DNA from: Bog-473 sp036502025
Lineage (GTDB): Bacteria > Actinomycetota > Acidimicrobiia > Acidimicrobiales > RAAP-2
Length of the DNA: 64,000 nucleotides
Direction of reading: 5' to 3'
Assembly: GCA_036502025.1 (NCBI GenBank)
Contig: DASXZJ010000003.1
Coordinates: 3,986-67,985 of the forward strand
The position numbers and the translations under genes were made by a program. Under the pieces are notes generated by a model. That model ran no database searches and was not told where the DNA came from. It saw nothing but the letters and a program-made list of their open reading frames with translations. How positions within the stretch are numbered: position 1 is the stretch's first letter; each line of letters starts with the position of its first letter. Shown piece by piece: positions 8,755 through 16,970 of the stretch.

Positions 8755-9468
8755 CTATTGCGCAGCCAGGTCGATTCCGTCTCGGAAGAACTGGATGCAT
8801 TGCACCAAGCCGTCTGGCGACGCCGGCAGGTCCGAGCGACGCAACACGGCGCCGAAGGGGGCATTCCAGAATTCGGATTTAGGGACCTGAGACAGGTCCC
8901 ATGGGCCAAGGTAGACATAGGGCTCCGGTTCGAACCCGTCTCCGGGTGAGCAGCCCAGGTTGACCATTGTCCCCGACGTCACCGGAAAATTGGTGGCCGC
9001 GTCGAAGTGCTCAGGCCAGAGTTGGATAGTGGCCGGCGTCGCGTTGCCGGGAAGGTCGGCCAAGACGGCGTCGAGGGCGCGCCAGCCTAGGTTGTACCAG
9101 TCCGCCATCACCCGCATGGCATCAAGGTCGAGGTCAATCGGTTCGTCTATTTCGCCGAGTGCAGGAGTATCCGGACCACAATCGAACGGCTTGCTCAGGT
9201 CGACGTCGGAAGCTCGCGCCAACTCCGTTAACGTCGATCCCACCAGGGGCGTCGAAGTGGAGAGAGCGCCGATCTCGCGAACCAACCTGTCACCGGCGAC
9301 GCGAATGGTCTCTGGGCCTTCACCAAATGAAGGGGTGGCCAGTCCACCGGGGCTGGCCCGCAATCCGAATCGCCCGCTGACCTCGAACCGGCGGCGGGCG
9401 AGGATGTGCGCGGCGACTCGGTGGAGCTCAGAACGTGTGGATTGGTACCCCGCCTTACGGGTCATCAT
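8755..9468 (-). CDS. Conserved-looking protein of unknown function
   Basis: A 237-residue soluble protein I do not recognise. It starts with a helical segment (STRSELHRVAAHILARRRFEV). Next comes GRFGLRASPGGLATPSFG..IRVAGDRLV, then a middle part with DLDLDAMRVMADWYNLGWRALDAVLADLP, and an end with TIQLWPEHFDAA, PYVYLGPWD and EFWNAPFGAVLRR. The LWPEHFD phrase recalls LWPHxFD in DUF5996-like proteins, but the rest does not fit. Codon use and composition are like those of real genes here. Two adjacent ATGs (9468, 9465) could start it; a TAAAAT hexamer lies upstream. There is no signal peptide or membrane segment. Confidence 0.7.
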   Translation of the reverse strand: MMTRKAGYQSTRSELHRVAAHILARRRFEVSGRFGLRASPGGLATPSFGEGPETIRVAGDRLVREIGALSTSTPLVGSTLTELARASDVDLSKPFDCGPDTPALGEIDEPIDLDLDAMRVMADWYNLGWRALDAVLADLPGNATPATIQLWPEHFDAATNFPVTSGTMVNLGCSPGDGFEPEPYVYLGPWDLSQVPKSEFWNAPFGAVLRRSDLPASPDGLVQCIQFFRDGIDLAAQ

Positions 9469-9485
9469 GGGGCCACCACCATTTC

Positions 9486-9491
9486 ATTTTA
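9486..9491 (-). promoter_or_regulatory. Candidate -10 element for the unknown 237-residue protein
   Basis: The minus strand reads TAAAAT 17 bases before ATG 9468 in locally AT-rich sequence, with a GGTGGTGG stretch between it and the start that may serve as ribosome binding site. Confidence 0.4.
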
Positions 9492-9582
9492 GGAACCGCG
9501 AAGCCACCTCGCCTCCGTCCGGAACTGCGAGCGCCCCTGAGGGAGTATCGGGGACCAATCGTCATGTCGCCGTTCGACCGGT

Positions 9583-11088
9583 TCAACACGAGTAGGCGCC
9601 GTCAAAGGACCCGGCCCGACCTTGGACAAGGTAGACAGGACCACCGGAGAAACTGGTGCCCGAGCACCACAACTGCGGAAAGAAGGTCGCCACCCCGGTC
9701 GCGTACCACGCCGGCACGTGCGGGTCATAGCTGCCGGCGATGGTGTTCCACTGGTAGTCGGTGCTGTAGATGGCGGCGGCGTAGCCGGCACGGTGGATCG
9801 CCGTGAGCGCGCCGGCGATCACCTGGTCGTTGTCAGAGGTGGCGGGAGCCCAGTAGTTGCTGGTCTCAATGTCGAGCCACCAGGTCTGCGAGCCGTACCC
9901 TGCGCTCCGAACGAACGCCATGGATCTCTGCGCGGCATTGAAGCCGTAGTTGTAGGACGAGCAGGCATGGTCACTAGGGCCGCAGTTGCCCGCCGGTCCG
10001 CGGGACCACTCTGCGGCATCAGAGCCCTTGGGTGAATTGAGATTCAGGTACACCGAAAGATTGGGTCCGGCCCAGGATGCTTCGCTTGAGAAGCAGGGAT
10101 TGACGGTGAAGGCCGATCCGTCGTTCACTCCCACGACGGCCACCTCGGAATGGGCTGGATAGCCCGTGTGACACTGCGGGAACGAGATGTCGTACCCGTA
10201 GGCGCCCGCAGCGTATGGCGGACCCGTCGCAGCCACTTGCTCGGTGAAGTCACCCGTCACGCCGGTGTCGCCCTCGGTACCGGGACCCCAGGCTATGGCG
10301 GCAATGGCTTCGTCGGTTGGCACGTAGCCCGACGCGGAACCCCGAAACGGTGCGTCACCGAAGGCGAAGACCCCACCGTCGGCCGCGACCAGCCAGTAGC
10401 CGCGGCCGTCGGGCGTGGCCGCCATACCCACCACCGGTTGGTTCACGCTCTGGCCCCCGGCCGATCCCAAGAACGGCGCGTCCCCGAAGGCGAAGACCCC
10501 GCCGTCGGCCGCGACCAGCCAGTAGCCGCGGCCGTCGGGCGTGGCCGCCATACCCACCACCGGTTGGTTCACGCTCTGGCCCCCGGCCGATCCCAAGAAC
10601 GGTGCGTCACCGAAGGCGAAGACCCCACCGTCGGCCGCGACCAGCCAGTAGCCGCGGCCGTCGGGCGTGGCCGCCATACCCACCACCGGTCGATGTGGGG
10701 CATTGGTTCCCAAAGATCCTTCCAACGATGTCCCGCCATACGAGCCGACTCCGCCCGCGTTGCTGGCCAGCCAGTAGCCGGGCCATGCCGTCGTCGGCAA
10801 CGAGTGCGCCCCCGGGAGCGAGCCGAGCACTTTGGCCAGCGGACCGAGGACCGCCGATGCCGGTGACCCCTTGGACGATGTTGCGCTATGGCGGGCCGCC
10901 GCGGCCGGAAGGGCTCCCACAACCACCAGCGCGAGGACGAGTCCAACGACACATCCGGCCGTGTTCAGGTGCGGGTGAGGTCGTCGGCCGTTTCCGGCCG
11001 GTCGCGGTCCGGTCCGACGAGTCCGAACTGTCGCATCGACCCTCGAAAAGGCCGCGCGACGACCATGGAACTCCGGGCTTCCCTGCAC
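9583..11088 (-). CDS. Exported protein: GYWLV-repeat region plus GH25-like domain
   Basis: A 501-residue secreted or cell-wall protein. A long basic N-terminus precedes a hydrophobic export segment (~43-65, ending PAAAA). Residues ~102-133 are a degenerate repeat, and residues 134-259 are three near-identical 42-residue repeats of the type PVVGMAATPDGRGYWLVAAD + GGVFAFGDAPF. This kind of repeat is typical of Acidimicrobiia exported proteins and probably forms beta-propeller-like blades. Residues ~297-501 (YGYDISFPQC.. WWLDIETSNYW.. AAIYSTDYQW.. PAWYATG) look like a GH25/DUF1906-type TIM barrel, often linked to peptidoglycan hydrolysis. GTG 11088 follows a G-rich tract. The target polymer is inferred, not shown. 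Confidence 0.8.
   Translation of the reverse strand: MQGSPEFHGRRAAFSRVDATVRTRRTGPRPAGNGRRPHPHLNTAGCVVGLVLALVVVGALPAAAARHSATSSKGSPASAVLGPLAKVLGSLPGAHSLPTTAWPGYWLASNAGGVGSYGGTSLEGSLGTNAPHRPVVGMAATPDGRGYWLVAADGGVFAFGDAPFLGSAGGQSVNQPVVGMAATPDGRGYWLVAADGGVFAFGDAPFLGSAGGQSVNQPVVGMAATPDGRGYWLVAADGGVFAFGDAPFRGSASGYVPTDEAIAAIAWGPGTEGDTGVTGDFTEQVAATGPPYAAGAYGYDISFPQCHTGYPAHSEVAVVGVNDGSAFTVNPCFSSEASWAGPNLSVYLNLNSPKGSDAAEWSRGPAGNCGPSDHACSSYNYGFNAAQRSMAFVRSAGYGSQTWWLDIETSNYWAPATSDNDQVIAGALTAIHRAGYAAAIYSTDYQWNTIAGSYDPHVPAWYATGVATFFPQLWCSGTSFSGGPVYLVQGRAGSFDGAYSC
10312..10689 (-). repeat. Three tandem 126-bp direct repeats inside the GYWLV protein gene
   Basis: The period is exactly 126 bases (42 codons). 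The three copies differ at only a handful of positions, for example GTGCGTCACC versus GCGCGTCCCC at the end of the unit. Such identity at DNA level indicates recent duplication or gene conversion rather than old repeats held together by protein selection. Confidence 0.9.
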
Positions 11089-11249
11089 GTTCCCCCCCCG
11101 GGGTGTTGGCGCGCCGAGCGCCCCTACTCCAAGTTGACAACGCTATCGGTGCCTTCTTCTTGCGTATGTAGGTCTTTCGCACCATACGACGGTCGACCAG
11201 TCACGGATCGACGGGGGATTTCTACCGGTGCCGGGTGGCCACCGTTGGT

Positions 11250-12299
11250 CTAGTTCGATCGAAGAGTGATGCGGCTCAGGCGTTTCGGCGTCACGTAGCC
11301 GTTCTCGGCAAACCACCGGGCGGAGTCGGCGATGGCCTCTGATGCCGGGCGGGGCGAGTAGCCGAGCTCCTCACGAGCCCTCTGATCGCTGAACATCATG
11401 TTGGTAGTCGACATCCGAGCCGATTCGAGGGCGACGCTAGGTTCGCGCTTGAGTATCCGGCCCTCAACCAACTGGGAAAGCCCTCCCACGCCGAGGGCGA
11501 CCGCTCTCGGTACCTGCCATTTCGGGGCGGGGAGACCGGTGAGCTGAGCCAGCGTAGCGAGCATGGAGCCCATTGGAAGGTTCTCGCCCCCAACGATGTA
11601 GCTGCGCCCGACGGCGCCGCGCTCGAGGGCCAGGAGATGACCCTCGGCCAAATCGTCGACATGGACGACGTTGAGGGTGGTATCGACGAAGGCCGGTATC
11701 TTCCCGTTGAGGAAGTCCAGCACGAGCTTTCCTGTCGGTGTCGGCCGGCTGTCCCGCGGGCCCAGCGGGAAGGTCGGAAGCACCAGGGAGACCGGTGCCC
11801 CCTGCGCCGCAGCTCGCAACACCTCATGCTCGGCCACGTACTTGGTCCTCTTGTAGAGGCCGAAGAGGTGCGCGACATCGGCGTAGCAAGTCTCGTCCGC
11901 CGGCTCCCCCTGCGCGGCACCGTCAAGTCCGATCACTCCGACCGTGCTCGTGTAGATCACACGCTCAGAGCCGGCCTGCTTGGCCGCTTCGAGAATGTTG
12001 AGCACGCCTCCGACGTTGACGTCGTAGAAGTCTTTCGGGCGAGGCGCCCAGAACCGGTACATCGCGGCCAGGTGAAAGACGAATCGGGCTCCGTCGCACG
12101 CTTTGATGACTGCGTCCGGGTCGCGGACATCGACCACGATCTGCTCGGCATCGAGCCCTTCGAGGTTCTTCGCGTCTCCCCCCGGTTCAATGAGTGCCAC
12201 GATGCGAGCTCCTCGCCCGAGGAGGGCGCGGGCGACGGACGATCCGATGAATCCGGCCGCCCCCGTCACCACCACTCGGTCACCGGGACTGATCTTCAC
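11250..12299 (-). CDS. hpnA: HpnA-type NAD-dependent sugar epimerase/dehydratase
   Basis: A 349-residue extended short-chain dehydrogenase. The nucleotide loop is VTGAAGFIGSS (12-21) and the active-site Tyr/Lys pair is in GLYKRTKYVAE. The sequence follows hopanoid-associated epimerases along its length: AAMYRFWAPRPKDFYDVNVGG, VLPTFPLGPRDSRPTPTG, LNVVHVDDLAEGHLLALERG, and the C-terminal REELGYSPRPASEAIADS. HpnA is tied to side-chain formation in hopanoid lipids in other bacteria, but no squalene or hopene genes are in this window, so the biological role here is inferred. GTG 12299 follows GAGGGG; the frame continues to 12353 without better support. It follows the arylsulfatase gene by about 150 bases. 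Confidence 0.85.
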   Translation of the reverse strand: MKISPGDRVVVTGAAGFIGSSVARALLGRGARIVALIEPGGDAKNLEGLDAEQIVVDVRDPDAVIKACDGARFVFHLAAMYRFWAPRPKDFYDVNVGGVLNILEAAKQAGSERVIYTSTVGVIGLDGAAQGEPADETCYADVAHLFGLYKRTKYVAEHEVLRAAAQGAPVSLVLPTFPLGPRDSRPTPTGKLVLDFLNGKIPAFVDTTLNVVHVDDLAEGHLLALERGAVGRSYIVGGENLPMGSMLATLAQLTGLPAPKWQVPRAVALGVGGLSQLVEGRILKREPSVALESARMSTTNMMFSDQRAREELGYSPRPASEAIADSARWFAENGYVTPKRLSRITLRSN

Positions 12300-12453
12300 C
12301 GCGCCCCTCGTCCCGGCGGGGCGCGGCGGTGGCCGTTCCCGTTCAACGGGCATGGGGAGGTCCGGGGATGGGCGCGACGCAGTGGGTCGCTTCTTGATGG
12401 CGGTGGCAGGTGAGCGTGACGATGGGGAGGACGTTACCCGCCGCCGCCCGGCT

Positions 12454-14745
12454 TCACTGCTGGGCGAGGATCGCCTCTACCTCGGCCATGGGGTCGCGGA
12501 CGACCGGCCCGAGGGTTTCCACCACCGCCCGGTCTATGGTGCCGCTGAAGTGGTCAGGCGCGGCGTAGCCGCTCCCCACGGCCGGGCCCCATTCGTAGCC
12601 GCAAGTGAGGCCGACTCCGACGCCGTTGAAGGCCTGAGGGGTGAAGCGGGGGATCGTCCCTTCCGCCACCGTGTGACCGTCACAGCGGAGGATGCCGGCG
12701 CCCCCCAAACCCTCGTCCTTGGTGAATTCGTATTCGACCGTGTGCGCGCCAGGACCCACGACGTCATCTGAACCGATCACGTGGAGCTCTTTGCCGTAGA
12801 GGTTGTGGACATAGCGTGGGCGGCCGGATCGGAATTGGAGGGACCATCCTCCGAGGGCCGAACCCATGGCGAGGAGCGTGCCCTCTGGAGTAACGCCGTC
12901 TGGCACGGTTACGTCCACCACAAGAGCGTGCGAGCGGTTGCGGACGTTGACCGCCACGGATTCGGGGATCTGAGCGCCGCCCTGGAAGTACACGAAGCGG
13001 TCCCGTCCCCGGCGGGCGTCAGGCTTGGGGTGCACCAGAGCCCACAGGATCCGGTTGTCCAGGGGCAGGACCTGGTTGCGCTCAGCTTCAGCCCACCAGA
13101 GCGCGATCAACTCATCGAGCCGCTCGGGGTGCTCCTGAGCCAGGTTATTGGTCTCGGAGACGTCGATCGCCACGTGGTAGAGCTCCCATATGTCGTCGTC
13201 GAACGGCGCGTTGGGGTTCAGTCCATCCGGGTAGAGCGGCCCGACCGGATGAAATGTCACCGCCTTCCAGCCGTCGTGGTAGATGGCACGGGAGCCGAAC
13301 ATCTCGAAATGCTGGGTCTCATGGCGACCGGGCTCCGTCCGCGCGCTCTCGCCCAGGAGGTAGGAGAAGCTCACGCCATCGATGTGCGACTGCGGTACAT
13401 AGTCGATCGTCTCAGGAAGGGCCAGGCCCACCAGGTCGAGCACAGTGGGAAAGATGTCGATGGCGTGGGCGAACTGGTGACGTATCAATCCGGCGCCGAC
13501 GATTCCGTTGGGCCAGTGCACGATGCAGGGATCGGCGACGCCGCCCTCGTGCACCTCCCGCTTCCAGCGCTTGAAGGGAGTGTTGCCGGCCATGGTCCAG
13601 CCCCACGGGTAGTTGTTGTGGGTGAGGGGGCCACCGATGTCGTCCATCTTCGACAGCATCTCCTCGAGCCCGGCAGGATCCATATTGCTCAGGCGGATGT
13701 CATTGATGGACCCCTCCGAGCCGCCCTCCGAGCTGGCGCCGTTGTCCGAGACCGCGATGACGACCGTGTTGTCGAGTTCGCCCAGGCGCTCGAGGAAGGC
13801 CACCAGGCGGCCAATCTCGGCGTCGGTATGGGAGAGGAAGCCGGCGAAGCACTCCATGAACCGTGCGGCCACCGTCCGCTCGGGTGCGCTCAACTCCGAC
13901 CATGGACGAACCCAGATCGGGCGCGGTGAGAGCATGGTGCCCTCGGGGATGATGCCGAGCTCGAGCTGCCGGGCGTAGATGCGCTCCCGCAAGGCGTCCC
14001 AACCAAGGTCGAACGCGCCGCGGTACCGCTCGATCCACTCCCGGGGAGCCTGGTGAGGAGAGTGGCAGGCGCCGGTGGCGAAGTACAGGAAGAAGGGACG
14101 ATGGGCGTCAACGGCTCTTAGGTCGCCGATAAACTCAATCGCCCGGTCGGTCAGATCGGTGGTGAGGTGGTAGCCGCTTTCGGTTGGCGGCCGGACCGAG
14201 TGGTTGTCGTGGTACAGGGCTGGGACGAACTGGTGGGTCTCGCCACCGTGGAAGCCGTACCAGCGGTCGAATCCCCGCCCGAGTGGCCAGGTCGAACGCG
14301 AGGACGCCATGTTGCTCTCGTCGTCGGGGGTGAGGTGCCACTTGCCCACGGCATAGGTGGCATACCCCGAGGCGCGCAGGACCTCCGAGAGGAAGCCGTT
14401 CTCGCGCGGGGGCTTGCCCCAGTAGCCGGGAAATCCGGTGGCCAGATCAGCCACGCGGCCCATGGCGTTCCGATGATGGTTCCGGCCCGTCAGAATGCAG
14501 GCTCGTGTGGGGGAGCACAACGCCGTGGTGTGGAAGTTGGCCAGCCGGATGCCGTTGCCGGCTAGCCGATCGAAGACCGGAGTTTCGAGGCCCGAGCCGT
14601 AACAGCCCAGCTGGCCGAAACCGACGTCATCCAGCACGACGAGGACGACGTTGGGCGCGCCCTCTGGCGCCGCGGGTTCCGGTGGCCACCAGGGCTCCGA
14701 CTCACGCCAGTCTCTTCCGATCCGGCCTCCGAACTCCACGGTCAT
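12454..14745 (-). CDS. Arylsulfatase (type I, formylglycine-dependent)
   Basis: A 763-residue sulfatase that hydrolyses sulfate esters. The metal-binding start PNVVLVVLDDVGFGQLGCYG (31-50) supplies the Asp pair. CSPTR at 77-81 is the exact CxPxR signature in which C77 is converted to formylglycine. GKWHL and the later AVSDNGASSEGG and FKRWKREVHEGG segments complete the active site. The C-terminal ~200 residues form a beta-rich extra domain, as in the large actinobacterial arylsulfatases. No signal peptide is visible, so it is probably cytoplasmic, or exported by an unrecognised route. ATG 14745 has GGGGAG eight bases upstream. No formylglycine-generating enzyme gene lies nearby. The natural substrate is unknown. 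Confidence 0.93.
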   Translation of the reverse strand: MTVEFGGRIGRDWRESEPWWPPEPAAPEGAPNVVLVVLDDVGFGQLGCYGSGLETPVFDRLAGNGIRLANFHTTALCSPTRACILTGRNHHRNAMGRVADLATGFPGYWGKPPRENGFLSEVLRASGYATYAVGKWHLTPDDESNMASSRSTWPLGRGFDRWYGFHGGETHQFVPALYHDNHSVRPPTESGYHLTTDLTDRAIEFIGDLRAVDAHRPFFLYFATGACHSPHQAPREWIERYRGAFDLGWDALRERIYARQLELGIIPEGTMLSPRPIWVRPWSELSAPERTVAARFMECFAGFLSHTDAEIGRLVAFLERLGELDNTVVIAVSDNGASSEGGSEGSINDIRLSNMDPAGLEEMLSKMDDIGGPLTHNNYPWGWTMAGNTPFKRWKREVHEGGVADPCIVHWPNGIVGAGLIRHQFAHAIDIFPTVLDLVGLALPETIDYVPQSHIDGVSFSYLLGESARTEPGRHETQHFEMFGSRAIYHDGWKAVTFHPVGPLYPDGLNPNAPFDDDIWELYHVAIDVSETNNLAQEHPERLDELIALWWAEAERNQVLPLDNRILWALVHPKPDARRGRDRFVYFQGGAQIPESVAVNVRNRSHALVVDVTVPDGVTPEGTLLAMGSALGGWSLQFRSGRPRYVHNLYGKELHVIGSDDVVGPGAHTVEYEFTKDEGLGGAGILRCDGHTVAEGTIPRFTPQAFNGVGVGLTCGYEWGPAVGSGYAAPDHFSGTIDRAVVETLGPVVRDPMAEVEAILAQQ

Positions 14746-15036
14746 GAATTTGCTCCCCGGTTTCGCCTGAGCACCGTGTCAACGGCATCGGAGGTGGACG
14801 CGGCAAGCATATTGAAATCGGCCGTGCAGAGTGATCGAGAGCAGGCTCGCCGAATCGGCCCAGGTCGTGACTCTTGGCACTGTCTGGGGCCGGCCGCCCG
14901 TGCTTCCATGGGAGGCGGAGGACGAGGGGACGGAAACATGATGACTTCTCTGCTCGGGCCAACTGGTGCCCGGATTGCTGGGATCGACGGCTTCACGCCA
15001 ACCGCCGACAGGCTCTAGGCCGTCGTTCCTGCCAAC

Positions 15037-16602
15037 GTGCGCTGGCGGCCCTCCCTGCTCTCATTGTCGGTTGCCCTCATCGTGGGCATCGTGGCCGTGG
15101 TCGGGTTTGCCCTGACCGAACGCAATACCAGTCAGCAGGAGCAGGACCTCCTCCAGAGCAACGCCAACCAGGCGGCCGCCTATGCGTCGCAAGTTCTCTC
15201 CGGGCTCGGGGAAACCCTCGCCTCCGCTGCCGCGGTCGTGAAGTCGACGGATGCGTCCCCGGCCGCGTTCGAGAGCGCCGAGCACGTTCCAGGGCCTCTG
15301 GCCTTGGTGCTCGTGAAGAAGACCGGCGCGACCTACACCGTGACGGCGGCATCGGGCAGCGGCTTCCAGCCCGGCCAGGTTCTTACGGGTCCGACCCTGG
15401 CCACGGTGCAAGGTGCCCGGTCCACCCTCACGGCTGGTCCCGTAACCACCAACAAGAAATTGAGCACGGCCCGGTTTGCCATGGGCGCGCCGACCGTGAG
15501 CGCCGGCTACGTCATCTACGAACAGTTCACGCTCAATCCGTATACGGCGACACCGGTCACCACCGGGAAGCCGTTTGCCCAACTCAATGCGACGCTCTAC
15601 GGCCCCGGCGCCATCCGTCCTGGGAATCTCCTCATCAGCACCAGCAGCTCGCTTCCTCTGAGCGGCCCCAAGGCCACGGCGTCGGTTCCGGTGGGCTCCT
15701 CCCACTACTCACTGGTGGCGTCCGCCCGCAGCCCCTTCATCGGAGGCTTCGCCAAGTTCTCGTCTCTCGCGCTTCTGGTTCTCGGTCTCCTGTTGGCGTT
15801 CATCATCGGGGTGACCATTGAGATCCTCCATCGTCGCCAGCGCTACTCCAAAGCGCTCGTCGATGAGAGAACGGCCGAACTGGAACGATCGTTGAAGAAT
15901 CTGGAGGAGGCCCAGGATGCGCTCGTACGGGGCGAGCGCCTGACCGCGATCGGCGAGATGGCCGGCGTGGTGGGTCACGAACTCCGCAATCCGCTGGCTG
16001 CGGTCATCAACGCGCTCTACCTCATCCGCAGCGAACTCGCGGCACCGATGACGGACATGCTCTCGAGGAATCTCGCCATGGCCGAACGAGAGGCCGGCAA
16101 GGCGGCCACCTTGGCGGACGATCTCACGGCCTTCGTCCGGCCGCGGGAGATGGACCGGGTGCCCATACCGGTCGCCGGCCTGGTCGATGAGGTCCTCTCG
16201 GTCACCCCGTTGCCCCCCGGAGTCGCCCTCAAGTCTGATGTCCACCCCTGCACCCTGGTCGCGGACCGGGGACAGATGGCCGAGGTGCTCACCAATTTGG
16301 TCACCAACGCGTACCAGGCCATGCCCGCAGGGGGCGTTCTCGGCATCAGTGTCAGTCATGACGACGAGGGTGTCCACCTGGTAGTCGAGGACAGCGGGAC
16401 CGGCATTGACGATGCGGTGGCGGACCGGGTCTTCGAGCCGTTCTTCACCACCAAGTACAACGGCACCGGGCTCGGACTGGCCATTGTGCACCGGCTGGTC
16501 GTCGCCCACGGAGGTGTGGTCGACTTCGAGAACGTACCCAGTGGCGGAGCACGGGTGACGTTGCTCATACCGGACCGTCTGCTCGAACTCACGTCGACAT
16601 GA
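15037..16602 (+). CDS. Membrane sensor histidine kinase
   Basis: A 521-residue kinase. Transmembrane segment 1 is at ~5-27, an extracytoplasmic sensor region at ~28-240 is rich in Thr/Ser/Ala with no recognised fold, and transmembrane segment 2 is at ~241-263. A short coiled linker (~268-300) leads to the HisKA phospho-acceptor in VVGHELRNPLAAV (H314) and an HATPase domain with the N box LVTNAYQAM, VEDSGTGI, FEPFFTTKYNGTGLGLAIV. All boxes are intact. GTG 15037 is used, and the stop overlaps the next gene by four bases, so the receiver downstream is its probable partner. The second downstream gene links this system to cyclic-di-GMP. Confidence 0.92.
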   Translation: MRWRPSLLSLSVALIVGIVAVVGFALTERNTSQQEQDLLQSNANQAAAYASQVLSGLGETLASAAAVVKSTDASPAAFESAEHVPGPLALVLVKKTGATYTVTAASGSGFQPGQVLTGPTLATVQGARSTLTAGPVTTNKKLSTARFAMGAPTVSAGYVIYEQFTLNPYTATPVTTGKPFAQLNATLYGPGAIRPGNLLISTSSSLPLSGPKATASVPVGSSHYSLVASARSPFIGGFAKFSSLALLVLGLLLAFIIGVTIEILHRRQRYSKALVDERTAELERSLKNLEEAQDALVRGERLTAIGEMAGVVGHELRNPLAAVINALYLIRSELAAPMTDMLSRNLAMAEREAGKAATLADDLTAFVRPREMDRVPIPVAGLVDEVLSVTPLPPGVALKSDVHPCTLVADRGQMAEVLTNLVTNAYQAMPAGGVLGISVSHDDEGVHLVVEDSGTGIDDAVADRVFEPFFTTKYNGTGLGLAIVHRLVVAHGGVVDFENVPSGGARVTLLIPDRLLELTST

Positions 16603-16970
16603 GTGCAACCGCCGATGTGCTGGTGGTCGACGACGAGGAGTCGCTTCGGTCTTCGGTCGCCGACATCCTCCGCGGCGAGGGGTACAGCGTCATCGAAGCT
16701 GAGGACGGACAAGCCGCGCTCAATCTCCTCGAGACCGAGAAGGTCGTGGTGATCATTCTCGATCAGAAAATGCCCCGGCGTAGCGGCATCGAAGTCCTGA
16801 ATGCCCTGGCCTCGCCCCCGGTGGTGATCTTCATGTCGGCCCACCGGATCGAAGGCAGCGAGCGGGCCATGGTGAGCGACAAGGTGTTCTCGTTCTTGAC
16901 CAAACCGGTCGCTCCGCTTCAACTGCTTGACGAAGTTGCGGCTGCTTTCCGCAAGGGGGACCACCAGTGA
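16599..16970 (+). CDS. Single-domain response regulator (receiver only)
   Basis: A 123-residue CheY-like receiver with no output domain. The acidic pair is VVDDEE (10-13), the phospho-acceptor is D55 in IILDQKMP, the switch Ser is in FMSAH, and the conserved Lys is in FLTKPV. It overlaps the kinase stop by ATGA and the next gene start by GTGA, so the three genes are translationally coupled. A lone receiver between a kinase and a receiver-GGDEF-EAL protein could be a phosphate sink or an intermediate in a phosphorelay; that role is inference. Confidence 0.9.
   Translation: MSATADVLVVDDEESLRSSVADILRGEGYSVIEAEDGQAALNLLETEKVVVIILDQKMPRRSGIEVLNALASPPVVIFMSAHRIEGSERAMVSDKVFSFLTKPVAPLQLLDEVAAAFRKGDHQ

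Noticed and set aside
10312..10689. CRISPR array
   Set aside because: The repeats are 126 bp without spacers and stay in frame inside a coding sequence.
10150..10866. Plus-strand frames with regular repeats (RGRHTHHRLVHALAPGR and RPRPASSRGRRAWPPYPPP)
   Set aside because: They are only the antisense reading of the 126-bp repeats of the GYWLV protein.
14776..15018. 80-codon plus-strand frame before the histidine kinase
   Set aside because: No ribosome binding site or domain; composition is like intergenic sequence, and it ends 18 bases before the kinase start.
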